A stretch of 64,000 nt of DNA from Phytobacter palmae (lineage in GTDB: Bacteria > Pseudomonadota > Gammaproteobacteria > Enterobacterales > Enterobacteriaceae), in NCBI GenBank assembly GCA_900112785.1, contig FONB01000013.1, positions 1-64,000 on the forward strand, given 5' to 3'. A program made the position numbers and the translations under genes. This document shows, in pieces, positions 9,902 through 18,776 of this stretch (position 1 is its first letter; each line of letters begins with the position of its first letter). Under the pieces are notes generated by a model. It had not been told where the DNA came from. It worked only from the letters and a program-made list of their open reading frames with translations, and made no database searches.

Positions 9902-11275
9902 ATGTCTGAGCAACGAATTGACTGGGATCTGGCCCTTATCCAGAAATATAACTATTCCGGGCCGCGCTATACGTCATACCCTACCGCGCTGGAGTTTTCC
10001 GCTGACTATGGCGAAGAAAATTTCCGTAGTGCCGTCGCACGTTATCCAGAGCGACCATTGTCACTGTATGTGCACATTCCGTTTTGCCATAAGCTTTGTT
10101 ACTTCTGCGGCTGCAATAAGATTGTTACGCGCCAACAACACAAAGCTGACCAATATCTGGACGCACTGGAACAAGAGATTATCCACCGCGCGCCGCTGTT
10201 CGCTGGCCGTCGTGTCAGCCAGCTTCACTGGGGCGGTGGTACGCCAACGTACCTGAATAAAGCGCAAATCAGCCGCCTGATGGGCTTACTACGTGGTCAT
10301 TTTCAGTTCGATGCAGATGCAGAAATCTCTATTGAAGTGGATCCGCGCGAAATTGAACTGGATGTCCTGGATCACTTACGATCGGAAGGCTTTAACCGCC
10401 TGAGCATGGGCGTGCAGGACTTTAATAAAGAGGTCCAGCGCCTGGTTAACCGTGAGCAGGACGAGTCCTTCATCTTTGCGCTGATTAAACATGCTCGCGA
10501 TATTGGCTTCACCTCGACCAATATTGATTTGATTTATGGTCTGCCGAAACAGACGCCGGAAAGCTTTGCCTTTACCCTGAACCGGGTTGCAGAACTAAGT
10601 CCCGACCGCCTGAGTGTGTTTAACTACGCGCATCTTCCCACCCTCTTTGCGGCCCAGCGTAAAATCAAAGACGCGGATCTGCCCTCCGCACAACAAAAAC
10701 TGGATATCCTGCAGCAGACCATTGTTTCACTGACAGACGCTGGTTATCAGTTCATCGGCATGGACCATTTTGCCCGTCCCGATGACGAGCTGGCGGTGGC
10801 TCAGCGTGATGGGGTTCTGCACCGTAACTTCCAGGGCTACACCACCCAGGGCGATACCGATTTGTTAGGGATGGGTGTTTCGGCCATCAGTATGATTGGC
10901 GACAGTTACGCGCAGAATCAGAAAGAGTTAAAAGCGTATTACCAACAGGTGGACGAAACCGGCAATGCTTTGTGGCGGGGGATTGCGCTGACCCGTGATG
11001 ACTGTATTCGTCGTGACGTGATTAAAGCGCTTATTTGTCACTTCCGTCTCGATTTCCGCAGCATCGAGAATCAATGGGAGCTGAGCTTCAACGACTACTT
11101 TGCCGAAGATCTGAAATTGCTTAAGCCACTGGCGAATGATGGGCTGGTGGAGATTAACGAGCTGAGTATTGAAGTGACGGCGAAAGGACGTCTATTAATT
11201 CGCAACATTTGCATGTGTTTTGACGTCTATCTGCGCCAGAAAGCGCGGATGCAGCAATTCTCAAGGGTGATTTAA
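9902..11275 (+). CDS. hemN: Oxygen-independent coproporphyrinogen III oxidase
   Basis: HemN is a radical-SAM enzyme that decarboxylates two propionates of coproporphyrinogen III to make protoporphyrinogen IX without oxygen. The CX3CX2C cluster motif is CHKLCYFC, followed by GCNK near residue 70, and the SAM-binding GGGTPTYL follows. The 457 residues equal E. coli. A GTG at 9896 is in frame, but AAGGAG fits the ATG at 9902 better. A GC-rich hairpin (CCCCGG/CCGGGG, about 11283-11308) follows the stop. Confidence 0.97.
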   Translation: MSEQRIDWDLALIQKYNYSGPRYTSYPTALEFSADYGEENFRSAVARYPERPLSLYVHIPFCHKLCYFCGCNKIVTRQQHKADQYLDALEQEIIHRAPLFAGRRVSQLHWGGGTPTYLNKAQISRLMGLLRGHFQFDADAEISIEVDPREIELDVLDHLRSEGFNRLSMGVQDFNKEVQRLVNREQDESFIFALIKHARDIGFTSTNIDLIYGLPKQTPESFAFTLNRVAELSPDRLSVFNYAHLPTLFAAQRKIKDADLPSAQQKLDILQQTIVSLTDAGYQFIGMDHFARPDDELAVAQRDGVLHRNFQGYTTQGDTDLLGMGVSAISMIGDSYAQNQKELKAYYQQVDETGNALWRGIALTRDDCIRRDVIKALICHFRLDFRSIENQWELSFNDYFAEDLKLLKPLANDGLVEINELSIEVTAKGRLLIRNICMCFDVYLRQKARMQQFSRVI

Positions 11276-11350
11276 ACGGTTTCCCCGGCGGCGATGTGCG
11301 GGCCGGGGATATCAGACCGTAACCTGATAAGCGAAACGCCTGCCGGCGCT

Positions 11351-11473
11351 TTAGCTAAATAGCCCAAACAGCGCGGCGCACAATACGGCAGCGACGGCGG
11401 CTTGTGGCGTGTGGCTGGCGGCGGCACTAACGCCTGCGCTGCTCGACACGATATTAATGAGTGATTCCAGCAT
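11351..11473 (-). CDS. yshB: YshB family small membrane protein
   Basis: A 40-residue frame starts MLESLINIVS and ends CAALFGLFS. It has the same start, end and middle (SHTPQ, AAVAAVLCAA) as E. coli YshB (36 residues) between hemN and glnG. A GGAGG ribosome site precedes the ATG (revcomp of 11475-11481). The C-terminal half is hydrophobic. YshB has been linked to intracellular survival in Salmonella, but its mechanism is unknown. It is too short for usual ORF calling. Confidence 0.85.
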   Translation of the reverse strand: MLESLINIVSSSAGVSAAASHTPQAAVAAVLCAALFGLFS

Positions 11474-11582
11474 GATGACCTCCCCGTGGACGGGCAAGAT
11501 CATACTGAACTCATCGGAACAGTAAAGCGCAAAATTGCAGCAATTTGCGCTCGCTATTCAATCTTTACAATTAGCTGGATTA

Positions 11583-12995
11583 TTACTCCATTCCCAGCTC
11601 TTTCAGCTTACGTGTCAGGGTGTTACGTCCCCAACCCAGTAAGCGTGCTGCTTCTTGTTTGTGCCCTTGCGTATGACGTAAGGCAGTGGTCAACAAGGTC
11701 CGTTCCATTTCTGGTTGCGCTTCGGAAAGCAGGTTTTGATGACCGGAACGTAGCGCCCTGTCCGCCCATTGTGCCAACAACGTTGCCCAGCTATCCGGCA
11801 GCGACTGCCCCGTACTGCTTTCCGGGATCGTGGTTTCAAACAATTCAGCCGGTAAATCCTGAATCAGAACTTCCTGTCCGGCAGCCATCACGGTTAACCA
11901 GCGGCAGGTATTCTCCAGCTGTCGCACGTTACCAGGCCAGGCCAGACGCGTGAGTGCCGCTTCGGTTTCCGGATGCAACTGCTTCGCTTCGACGCCCAGC
12001 TCGCGGGCAGCGACCTGAAGAAAATGGCGCGCCAGACGGGGAATATCTTCGCGACGTTCACGCAGTGGCGGTAGATGCACGCGGATAACGTTCAGGCGGT
12101 GGAATAAATCCTCGCGGAATTTCCCTTCCTGCACACGCAACTCCAGGTTCTGGTGCGTTGCGGCAATGATGCGCACATCGACCTTCACTGGCGCATAACC
12201 TCCGACACGGTAGAACTGTCCGTCGGCCAGAACGCGCAACAGCCGGGTTTGTACGTCCAGCGGCATATCACCGATTTCATCAAGAAACAGCGTACCGCCA
12301 TCGGCCTGTTCGAAACGCCCCTGACGGATGGTATTGGCGCCGGTAAACGCCCCTTTCTCATGGCCAAATAGCTCAGATTCAATCAAATCTTTTGGGATGG
12401 CCGCCATGTTCAGCGCAATGAATGGCGCTTTTACCCGCGGGCTATGGCGATGCAGCGCGTGGGCGACCAGCTCTTTACCGGTACCAGACTCACCGTTAAT
12501 CAGGACGCTGATAGATGAGCGCGACAGACGGCCAATGATGCGAAATACATCCTGCATGGCAGGCGCTTCACCAATGATATCGGTGGTTGGCCCGCTAACC
12601 TGCACATTACGCGGTTGCTGCTGTTCCTGATAATGGCTGATGGCACGTTCAACCAGCGCCACCGCTTCGTCAATATCAAAGGGCTTAGGCAGATAATCAA
12701 ATGCCCCTTGCTGATACGCGCTGACTGCTGCATCCAGATCGGAATGTGCCGTCATTATGATGACCGGAAGCATCGGGTGGCGCTGCTTGATTTGCTTTAG
12801 CAGGGCAAGACCGTCCATACCTGGCATGCGAATATCCGACAGCAGCACGTCCGGCGTTTTGGTGGTCAGCGCATCAAGCACTTCATTTGCGTTTTCAAAC
12901 GTTGTACAGCTCAAGCCTGCCCCGGTGAGCGCGCGTTCAAGCACCCAACGGATGGAGCTATCGTCATCAACGATCCAGACTATCCCTCGTTGCAT
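11583..12995 (-). CDS. glnG: Nitrogen regulation response regulator NtrC
   Basis: NtrC is the sigma-54 activator for nitrogen-starvation genes. The receiver domain (1 to about 120) has the phosphorylated Asp in LLSDIRMPG (about 54). The AAA+ domain has Walker A GESGTGKE, the sigma-54-contacting GAFTGA loop and Walker [12 protein letters not shown]. The Fis-type HTH is at the C-terminus ([20 protein letters not shown]). I start at ATG 12995 (470 residues), not at the longer frame to 13052, which runs into glnL. It is the last gene of glnA-glnL-glnG. Confidence 0.97.
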   Translation of the reverse strand: MQRGIVWIVDDDSSIRWVLERALTGAGLSCTTFENANEVLDALTTKTPDVLLSDIRMPGMDGLALLKQIKQRHPMLPVIIMTAHSDLDAAVSAYQQGAFDYLPKPFDIDEAVALVERAISHYQEQQQPRNVQVSGPTTDIIGEAPAMQDVFRIIGRLSRSSISVLINGESGTGKELVAHALHRHSPRVKAPFIALNMAAIPKDLIESELFGHEKGAFTGANTIRQGRFEQADGGTLFLDEIGDMPLDVQTRLLRVLADGQFYRVGGYAPVKVDVRIIAATHQNLELRVQEGKFREDLFHRLNVIRVHLPPLRERREDIPRLARHFLQVAARELGVEAKQLHPETEAALTRLAWPGNVRQLENTCRWLTVMAAGQEVLIQDLPAELFETTIPESSTGQSLPDSWATLLAQWADRALRSGHQNLLSEAQPEMERTLLTTALRHTQGHKQEAARLLGWGRNTLTRKLKELGME

Positions 12996-13003
12996 AAACA
13001 CCT

Positions 13004-14053
13004 CTATTTCCGAATAGGCAGGAACACCGAGAACTCGGTATGGCCTGGCCAACTGGTGAATTCAATTTTGCCAGAATGTTGATCAATCAAACTTCGAGCG
13101 ATAGATAACCCTAAACCAGTACCACCTTCACGCCCGCTAACCATCGGGTAAAACAGCGTGTCCTGCAGGTTTGACGGAATACCTGGCCCGTTATCTTCCA
13201 CATCAATACGTGCCGCAAGGCGATAGCGAACGCCATGCAGAGTGAGCTGAAACGCAGTACGGGTTCGCAGAATTATTTCACCGCCCTCAGGTCCCAGCGC
13301 CTGGAGCGCATTGCGAACAATGTTCAGCAGTACCTGTTCGATCTGGTCAGGATCGTGTGCCAGCTCAGGCAGGCTAGGGTCATAGTCGCGGACCAGGGTG
13401 ACGTTGTCGGGTAATTCCATCGACACCAGCTTCACGACACGCTCAGCAACTTTGTGAATGCTTTCAGTTACGTGCATACCTGGCTGTTGTGGCCCAAGCA
13501 GCCGATCCACCAGGTTACGCAGACGGTCTGCCTGCTCAATGATGACTTTGGTGTACTCCAGCAAAGAAGGATCAGGCAGGGCTTTGCTTAAGAGCTGCGC
13601 CGCACCACGTAAGCCTCCGAGCGGGTTTTTTATTTCATGCGCCAGACCACGTACCAGATCGCGTGCTGCCACTTGCTGGGCATGTTGGAGTTGTTCCTGG
13701 CTCAGGCGTCGCTGATTATCCATCGGTGCCATCTCCAGCAGGATGAGCCCCTCAGGCAACCGTTGCGCCGTTAATGAGAGAATATGTGAACGCCCGTCGA
13801 TAACGAGGGTAACTTCATTGTCCGTAAAGCCTTGTCCGGCATCGAGACTTTCCCGCATCAGGACGATATTGAGCGAGAAGTAGCTCAGCAGGTCCGGCAA
13901 CGGCGTACCGAATAATTTACGTGAACTTTGCGCCAGAAGTTGCTGCGCCGCCGGGTTGGCGTAATGTACCGCCAGTTCGTCATCAACCAGCAAGATGCTA
14001 TTGATTAAAGAATTGAGGATCTGCCCAGCATCGGGCAACGAGCCACTTGCCAT
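13004..14053 (-). CDS. glnL: Nitrogen regulation sensor kinase NtrB
   Basis: NtrB is a cytoplasmic histidine kinase and phosphatase that controls NtrC in response to the PII protein. The N-terminal PAS domain is followed by the H-box [12 protein letters not shown] (His about 139), then the N-box IVRNALQAL and G-boxes DNGPGIP and GGTGLGLS. The ATG at 14053 behind GGGAG gives 349 residues, as in E. coli. It lies 8 bp from glnG and is separated from glnA by a terminator and the GlnZ region. A separate glnL promoter, known in E. coli, would be in 14054-14140. Confidence 0.97.
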   Translation of the reverse strand: MASGSLPDAGQILNSLINSILLVDDELAVHYANPAAQQLLAQSSRKLFGTPLPDLLSYFSLNIVLMRESLDAGQGFTDNEVTLVIDGRSHILSLTAQRLPEGLILLEMAPMDNQRRLSQEQLQHAQQVAARDLVRGLAHEIKNPLGGLRGAAQLLSKALPDPSLLEYTKVIIEQADRLRNLVDRLLGPQQPGMHVTESIHKVAERVVKLVSMELPDNVTLVRDYDPSLPELAHDPDQIEQVLLNIVRNALQALGPEGGEIILRTRTAFQLTLHGVRYRLAARIDVEDNGPGIPSNLQDTLFYPMVSGREGGTGLGLSIARSLIDQHSGKIEFTSWPGHTEFSVFLPIRK

Positions 14054-14138
14054 CCAGCAGTCTCCCAAAGAATGCACTATTTTAGTGCAGTATAGCGTTT
14101 TATAAGTAAATAAGGCGGTAATTCAGGTTGTTGGTGGA

Positions 14139-14164
14139 GAAAAAAGCCCATCCTGGGATGGGCT
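14139..14164 (-). terminator. glnA / GlnZ terminator
   Basis: On the minus strand AGCCCATCCC-AGGATGGGCT forms a hairpin (14145-14164) followed by TTTTTT. It ends most glnA transcripts and forms the 3' end of the GlnZ sRNA. Read-through gives the full glnALG message. Confidence 0.85.
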
Positions 14165-14189
14165 GAAAGTTTCCACGGCAACAAAACTC

Positions 14190-14285
14190 CGGATGTCTTT
14201 CGCGCCGCAGCGGTGTTAGCTGCCCTCAGTCGTCCGAATCACTTAGTTCACTAAGCTCATCGGGCTTCCTTCGGGTGCCGCCTTG
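14190..14285 (-). repeat. ERIC-like element in the glnA 3' UTR
   Basis: Reading the minus strand, GCAAGGCGGCA is followed by GATGAGCTTA-GTGAAC-TAAGTGATTC, then GCAGCTAACACC and GCGAAAGAC. These match ERIC blocks (AAGGCGGCA, GAGCTTAC/GTAAGTGA, GCAGCCAACGCA) in order. The central CTTAGTGAACTAAG is a hairpin. The match is degenerate. Confidence 0.55.
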
Positions 14286-14316
14286 CTGCGACACCAAATC
14301 CATCGGATTTAAATCA

Positions 14317-15726
14317 TTAAACGCTGTAGTACAGCTCGAACTCTACCGGGTGCGGCGTCATGCGTACGCGGTCGTTTTCTTCGATACGCAGAGCGATGTA
14401 AGCATCGATCGCGTCGTCGGTGAATACGCCACCCGCAGTGAGGAACTCGCGGTCTTCGTTCAGGCAGTTCAGTGCTTCTTCCAGAGAGCCTGCAACCTGC
14501 GGGATTTCTTTCGCTTCTTCAGCTGGCAGGTCATACAGGTTTTTGTCCATCGCTTCGCCCGGGTGGATCTTGTTCTTAATACCGTCAAGACCAGCCATCA
14601 GCAGCGCTGCGAAGCACAGGTACGGGTTAGCAGCCGGATCCGGGAAACGCACTTCAATACGACGTGCTTTCGGGGATGCAACCACCGGAATACGGATGGA
14701 AGCAGAACGGTTACGGGCAGAGTAAGCCAGCATTACCGGTGCTTCGTAACCCGGGACCAGACGCTTGTAGGAGTTGGTGGTCGGGTTAGACAGGGCGTTG
14801 ATCGCTTTAGCGTGTTTGATTACGCCGCCGATGTAGTACAGCGCCTGCTCAGACAGACCAGCGTATTTGTCGCCAGAGAACAGGTTTACGCCGTTCTTGG
14901 ACAGGGACATGTGGCAGTGCATACCGGAACCGTTATCACCGAACATTGGTTTCGGCATAAAGGTTGCGGTTTTGCCGAAGCGGTGAGCAACGTTGTGAAC
15001 CACATATTTGTAGATCTGAATTTCGTCCGCTTTTTTGGTCATGGTGTTGAAGCGGGTTGCCACTTCGTTCTGACCGGCAGTTGCAACTTCGTGGTGATGA
15101 GCTTCAACAACCAGGCCCATCTCTTCCATTACCAGACACATGGTAGAACGCAGGTCTTGTGAGGAATCCACTGGCGGAACCGGGAAGTAACCACCTTTAA
15201 CAGCCGGACGGTGACCTTTGTTACCGCCTTCGTATTTGGTGGCAGAGTTCCATGCGCCTTCGATATCATCGATAGCAACGTGGGAACCCGAAATAGAGCT
15301 GCCGAAACGTACGTCGTCGAACAGGAAGAATTCTGGCTCAGGCCCGAACAGAACGGTGTCTGCGATGCCTGTTGCGCGCAGGTATTCTTCAGCGCGTTTT
15401 GCGATGGAGCGCGGGTCGCGATCGTAGCCCTGCATAGTGCCCGGCTCGAGGATATCGCAACGGATGATCAGAGTCGGTTCTTCGTAGAACGGGTCAATGA
15501 CAGCGGTAGAAGCGTCCGGCATCAGTACCATGTCAGATTCGTTAATGCCTTTCCAGCCACCAATCGAGGAGCCATCAAACATTTTGCCTTCTTCAAAGAA
15601 GTCAGCATTAACCTGATGAGCTGGGATCGTGACGTGCTGCTCTTTACCTTTAGTATCGGTGAAGCGCAAATCAACAAACTTGACTTCGTGCTCGTTCAGC
15701 ATCGTCAAAACGTGTTCAGCGGACAT
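14317..15726 (-). CDS. glnA: Glutamine synthetase, type I
   Basis: GlnA condenses glutamate and ammonia to glutamine using ATP and forms a dodecamer. The 469 residues equal E. coli. Visible signatures are FDGSSIGGW (residues about 50), GSGMHCHMS in the ATP region, and the adenylylation site NLYDLPAEE (Tyr about 398), the target of GlnE. It is first in glnALG and is driven by a sigma-54 promoter with NtrC sites and by a CRP-linked promoter upstream. Confidence 0.98.
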   Translation of the reverse strand: MSAEHVLTMLNEHEVKFVDLRFTDTKGKEQHVTIPAHQVNADFFEEGKMFDGSSIGGWKGINESDMVLMPDASTAVIDPFYEEPTLIIRCDILEPGTMQGYDRDPRSIAKRAEEYLRATGIADTVLFGPEPEFFLFDDVRFGSSISGSHVAIDDIEGAWNSATKYEGGNKGHRPAVKGGYFPVPPVDSSQDLRSTMCLVMEEMGLVVEAHHHEVATAGQNEVATRFNTMTKKADEIQIYKYVVHNVAHRFGKTATFMPKPMFGDNGSGMHCHMSLSKNGVNLFSGDKYAGLSEQALYYIGGVIKHAKAINALSNPTTNSYKRLVPGYEAPVMLAYSARNRSASIRIPVVASPKARRIEVRFPDPAANPYLCFAALLMAGLDGIKNKIHPGEAMDKNLYDLPAEEAKEIPQVAGSLEEALNCLNEDREFLTAGGVFTDDAIDAYIALRIEENDRVRMTPHPVEFELYYSV

Positions 15727-15816
15727 ACTTAAACTCTCCCGGATTTATCATTGTCGTCGTGGTAACGAGGTCTACAATTACGGCGCTAACCTGTCGTTGT
15801 TGCCATGAAAAAGATA

Positions 15817-15835
15817 AAGCGAAATCTATGCCAAC
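15817..15835 (-). promoter_or_regulatory. glnAp2, sigma-54 promoter
   Basis: On the minus strand TTGGCATAGATTTCGCT has GG (-24) and GC (-12) with the required 10-base gap. The implied start is about 15807. This matches E. coli glnAp2 except for one base (GGCAT for GGCAC). Confidence 0.9.
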
Positions 15836-15907
15836 TTTTAAATGTCACTAAAAAGGCGCTATTATGCGCACCATAGTGCAAAAGGGCTGCACCACGATGG
15901 TTACATT

Positions 15908-15922
15908 GCACCAATTCAGTGC
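15908..15922 (-). promoter_or_regulatory. NtrC binding site, promoter-proximal
   Basis: GCACCAATTCAGTGC is a dyad fitting the NtrC site GCAC-N7-GTGC. Its centre is 108 bases upstream of the inferred glnAp2 start, the position of a high-affinity NtrC site in E. coli. Confidence 0.85.
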
Positions 15923-15939
15923 TTTTATGTGAACATTAA

Positions 15940-15954
15940 GCACCGGATTGGTGC
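15940..15954 (-). promoter_or_regulatory. NtrC binding site, promoter-distal
   Basis: GCACCGGATTGGTGC is a stronger NtrC dyad centred at -140, 32 bp (three helical turns) from the proximal site. Two phosphorylated NtrC dimers bound on one face form the enhancer. Confidence 0.87.
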
Positions 15955-15983
15955 AATTTGAGTGGGGCAGCCTAATTTCGCTT

Positions 15984-15999
15984 CGTGAAAATGATCACA
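15984..15999 (-). promoter_or_regulatory. CRP site of the glnAp1 region
   Basis: CGTGA-AAATGA-TCACA is a near-perfect CRP dyad upstream of the NtrC sites. E. coli glnAp1 is CRP-dependent, so this probably has the same use. It could also affect divergent typA. Confidence 0.7.
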
Positions 16000-16044
16000 A
16001 AGCAACCCTGCAATACTTGTTTGCGGGGGATGTTTGTGATCCTG

Positions 16045-16073
16045 TTTTGTAGTGCGATTAATCCGTGTACAAT
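16045..16073 (+). promoter_or_regulatory. typA promoter
   Basis: TTTTGT, a 17-bp spacer and TACAAT end 33 bases before the GTG start of typA. It is the best sigma-70 candidate between the CRP site and the gene. Confidence 0.5.
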
Positions 16074-16106
16074 AACGCGCTATTTCTAAATGCCTGAGGC
16101 AAAGTT

Positions 16107-17930
16107 GTGATCGAAAATCTGCGTAACATCGCCATCATCGCGCACGTTGACCATGGTAAAACTACCCTGGTTGATAAGCTGCTGCAGCAATCCGGTACGT
16201 TTGATGCGCGTGCCGAAACTCAAGAGCGAGTGATGGACTCCAACGATTTGGAGAAAGAGCGTGGGATTACCATCCTGGCTAAAAACACCGCTATCAAATG
16301 GAATGATTACCGTATCAACATCGTTGATACCCCGGGGCACGCCGACTTCGGTGGTGAAGTTGAACGTGTTATGTCCATGGTAGATTCCGTTCTGTTGGTC
16401 GTTGATGCAATGGATGGTCCGATGCCGCAGACGCGCTTCGTGACCAAAAAAGCCTTTGCTCATGGCCTGAAACCGATTGTTGTTATCAACAAAGTTGACC
16501 GTCCGGGCGCGCGTCCTGATTGGGTTGTTGACCAGGTATTTGACCTGTTTGTTAACCTCGACGCTACCGACGAACAGCTGGACTTCCCTATCGTTTACGC
16601 CTCTGCGCTGAACGGTATCGCGGGTCTGGATCACGAAGATATGGCAGAAGACATGACTCCGCTGTATCAGACTATCGTTGATCGTGTACCGGCACCGAAC
16701 GTTGACCTCGATGGCCCGCTGCAGATGCAAATCTCTCAGCTGGACTACAACAACTACGTTGGCGTCATCGGTATCGGCCGCATCAAACGCGGTAAAGTGA
16801 AACCGAACCAGCAGGTTACTATCATTGATAGCGAAGGCAAAACCCGTAACGGTAAGGTCGGTAAAGTTCTGACCCACCTGGGTCTTGAGCGTATTGAGAG
16901 CGACATCGCAGAAGCTGGCGATATCATCGCGATCACCGGTCTGGGCGAGTTGAACATCTCTGACACCATCTGCGATACGCAGAATGTTGAAGCGCTGCCA
17001 GCGCTGTCCGTTGATGAGCCGACCGTAACCATGTTCTTCTGTGTAAACACCTCTCCGTTCTGCGGCAAAGAAGGCAAGTACGTTACCTCTCGCCAGATTC
17101 TTGACCGCCTGAATAAAGAGCTGGTGCACAACGTTGCACTGCGCGTTGAAGAAACCGAAGATGCTGATGCATTCCGCGTTTCTGGTCGTGGTGAACTGCA
17201 CCTGTCTGTACTGATCGAGAATATGCGTCGTGAAGGTTTCGAAATGGCGGTTTCCCGTCCGAAAGTAATCTTCCGCGAAATCGATGGCCGTAAACAAGAG
17301 CCGTTCGAAAACGTAACGCTGGACGTCGAAGAGCAGCACCAGGGTTCTGTGATGCAGGCTCTGGGTGAGCGTAAAGGCGACCTGAAAAACATGAATCCGG
17401 ATGGCAAAGGCCGCGTTCGTCTCGACTACGTGATCCCAAGCCGTGGTCTGATCGGCTTCCGTTCAGAATTCATGACCATGACCTCCGGTACTGGTCTGCT
17501 GTACTCCACGTTCAGCCACTACGACGACGTTCGTCCGGGTGATGTGGGTCAGCGTCAGAACGGCGTTCTGATCTCCAACGGTCAGGGTAAAGCGGTTGCG
17601 TTTGCGCTGTTCAGCCTGCAGGACCGCGGTAAGCTGTTCCTGGGCCACGGCGCAGAAGTTTACGAAGGCCAGATCATCGGTATTCACAGCCGTTCTAACG
17701 ACCTGACGGTAAACTGCCTGACCGGTAAGAAACTGACCAACATGCGTGCGTCCGGTACTGACGAAGCAACGGTTCTGGTTCCGCCGGTTAAGATGACCCT
17801 GGAGCAGGCTCTGGAGTTCATCGATGATGACGAACTGGTAGAAGTTACCCCGACCTCTATCCGTATTCGTAAACGTCACCTGACGGAAAACGATCGTCGT
17901 CGCGCTAACCGTGGTGCTAAAGAAGATTAA
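16107..17930 (+). CDS. typA: Ribosome-dependent GTPase TypA/BipA
   Basis: BipA is an EF-G-like translational GTPase that helps 50S assembly at low temperature and affects stress and virulence traits. G1 is HVDHGKTT, G3 is DTPGHADF and G4 is NKVD. EF-G-like domains III and V and a family-specific C-terminal domain follow. The start is GTG 16107 and the 607 residues equal E. coli. It diverges from glnA and is closed by a strong hairpin shared with ompL. Confidence 0.97.
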   Translation: MIENLRNIAIIAHVDHGKTTLVDKLLQQSGTFDARAETQERVMDSNDLEKERGITILAKNTAIKWNDYRINIVDTPGHADFGGEVERVMSMVDSVLLVVDAMDGPMPQTRFVTKKAFAHGLKPIVVINKVDRPGARPDWVVDQVFDLFVNLDATDEQLDFPIVYASALNGIAGLDHEDMAEDMTPLYQTIVDRVPAPNVDLDGPLQMQISQLDYNNYVGVIGIGRIKRGKVKPNQQVTIIDSEGKTRNGKVGKVLTHLGLERIESDIAEAGDIIAITGLGELNISDTICDTQNVEALPALSVDEPTVTMFFCVNTSPFCGKEGKYVTSRQILDRLNKELVHNVALRVEETEDADAFRVSGRGELHLSVLIENMRREGFEMAVSRPKVIFREIDGRKQEPFENVTLDVEEQHQGSVMQALGERKGDLKNMNPDGKGRVRLDYVIPSRGLIGFRSEFMTMTSGTGLLYSTFSHYDDVRPGDVGQRQNGVLISNGQGKAVAFALFSLQDRGKLFLGHGAEVYEGQIIGIHSRSNDLTVNCLTGKKLTNMRASGTDEATVLVPPVKMTLEQALEFIDDDELVEVTPTSIRIRKRHLTENDRRRANRGAKED

Positions 17931-17987
17931 TCTTCTTTTTCACCGGATACGTGATGTCGGGCTGGCGTAATTGCCACCCGGAAAAAA

Positions 17988-18007
17988 AGCCGCTGATATC
18001 AGCGGCT
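17988..18007. terminator. Bidirectional terminator between typA and ompL
   Basis: AGCCGCTGAT-ATCAGCGGCT is a perfect 20-base palindrome with A-run and T-run flanks, so it works for both convergent units. Confidence 0.92.
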
Positions 18008-18014
18008 TTTTTGT

Positions 18015-18701
18015 TCAGAAAAAGTACCTTAACCCTAAACGTATACGGTACTGCTCACTGTTGTAGTAATTCCACCGATCGAGCCACTGCAACTCCAGAT
18101 AGGGCATCCAGTTTTGCGTTATTTTATAGCTGAATTTATTGGTGATTTCCCAGTGATGATCTTTGCCATTCTTACTATGGAAGTCGTTTATGCGTTGGAA
18201 AAAGTGGGGCTCAAAGGTATAGAAAAAAGAATCGGTTAATTTGAAATTCCAGTAATTGGCAAATTCATGGGTATCGTTTTTATCCATTTTGCCGTTAATG
18301 TCTACCGTGTCGTAATTGCTGTGGTTGTAGCGGTAACGGAAGGTAAGATTAAACCACGGGGCAAACTTGTAATTCGTATCTAAATAAACCGCGCCGCCTG
18401 AACCATCGCGATTATCATTAATCAATCCGCCGGGTTGAAAGGTTAATTTATCGGTAGGTTTAAATAGCGGATACCAGCCCTCGATTTCATTATAGCTGTG
18501 CTTCATCTCATCCCATTTACCCACATTGTAGGCGTTGGTTGCCATCAATCCTGCGCCCATGTCAAAGTTATATCCGGCGCGAAGAATGACTTCATGAAGT
18601 TCAGAGGCTGTATTGTAGGCTTCGCGGGTTTCGACGTACGCGCCCGCAAACGCGGTGCCGGAGACGGATGAAACCAGCAGAGCGATCATTGTTTTTTTCA
18701 T
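18015..18701 (-). CDS. ompL: Porin OmpL, sulfoquinovose cluster
   Basis: This is a KdgM-family small outer-membrane beta-barrel. In E. coli OmpL belongs to the sulfoquinovose regulon and is thought to admit sulfoquinovose or its glycosides. A signal peptide covers residues 1-20 (ending TAFA). The protein ends with aromatic GLRYFF, the usual barrel-assembly signal. The ATG at 18701 gives 228 residues. The frame opens eight codons earlier, without a better ribosome site. It is the last gene of the minus-strand yih block. Confidence 0.92.
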   Translation of the reverse strand: MKKTMIALLVSSVSGTAFAGAYVETREAYNTASELHEVILRAGYNFDMGAGLMATNAYNVGKWDEMKHSYNEIEGWYPLFKPTDKLTFQPGGLINDNRDGSGGAVYLDTNYKFAPWFNLTFRYRYNHSNYDTVDINGKMDKNDTHEFANYWNFKLTDSFFYTFEPHFFQRINDFHSKNGKDHHWEITNKFSYKITQNWMPYLELQWLDRWNYYNSEQYRIRLGLRYFF

Positions 18702-18732
18702 GATTATTCCAGGTATCAGGTACAAAAGGGCC

Positions 18733-18756
18733 GTCCCTCCTGCATAGCAGGAAGGG
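18733..18756 (-). terminator. Intercistronic hairpin between yihO and ompL
   Basis: TCCCT-CCTGC-ATA-GCAGG-AAGGGA forms a stem-loop with one bulge in the 75-bp gap. There is no T run, so it is more likely a processing or stability element than a full terminator. Confidence 0.45.
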
Positions 18757-18776
18757 AAAGTGGGCCTGCTTTTTAG

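Larger units (their letters stand above)
14139..14316 (-). ncRNA. glnZ: GlnZ-type sRNA from the glnA 3' UTR
   Basis: E. coli and Salmonella release GlnZ, an Hfq-bound sRNA, from the glnA 3' UTR by RNase E cleavage. It is reported to adjust carbon flow (for example sucA) to nitrogen status. Here the corresponding 178-nt region between the glnA stop and a strong terminator is present. I cannot define the processed 5' end. About 95 nt in the middle resemble an ERIC element. Identity of targets cannot be judged from the sequence. Confidence 0.6.

Noticed and set aside
14275-15162. 295-codon frame opposite glnA
   Set aside because: It is antisense to the highly conserved glnA coding sequence, with no domain. 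It is a shadow of codon bias.
16086-17339. 417-codon frame on the minus strand of typA
   Set aside because: It lies fully antisense to typA, has no known motif, and its composition follows from typA codon use.
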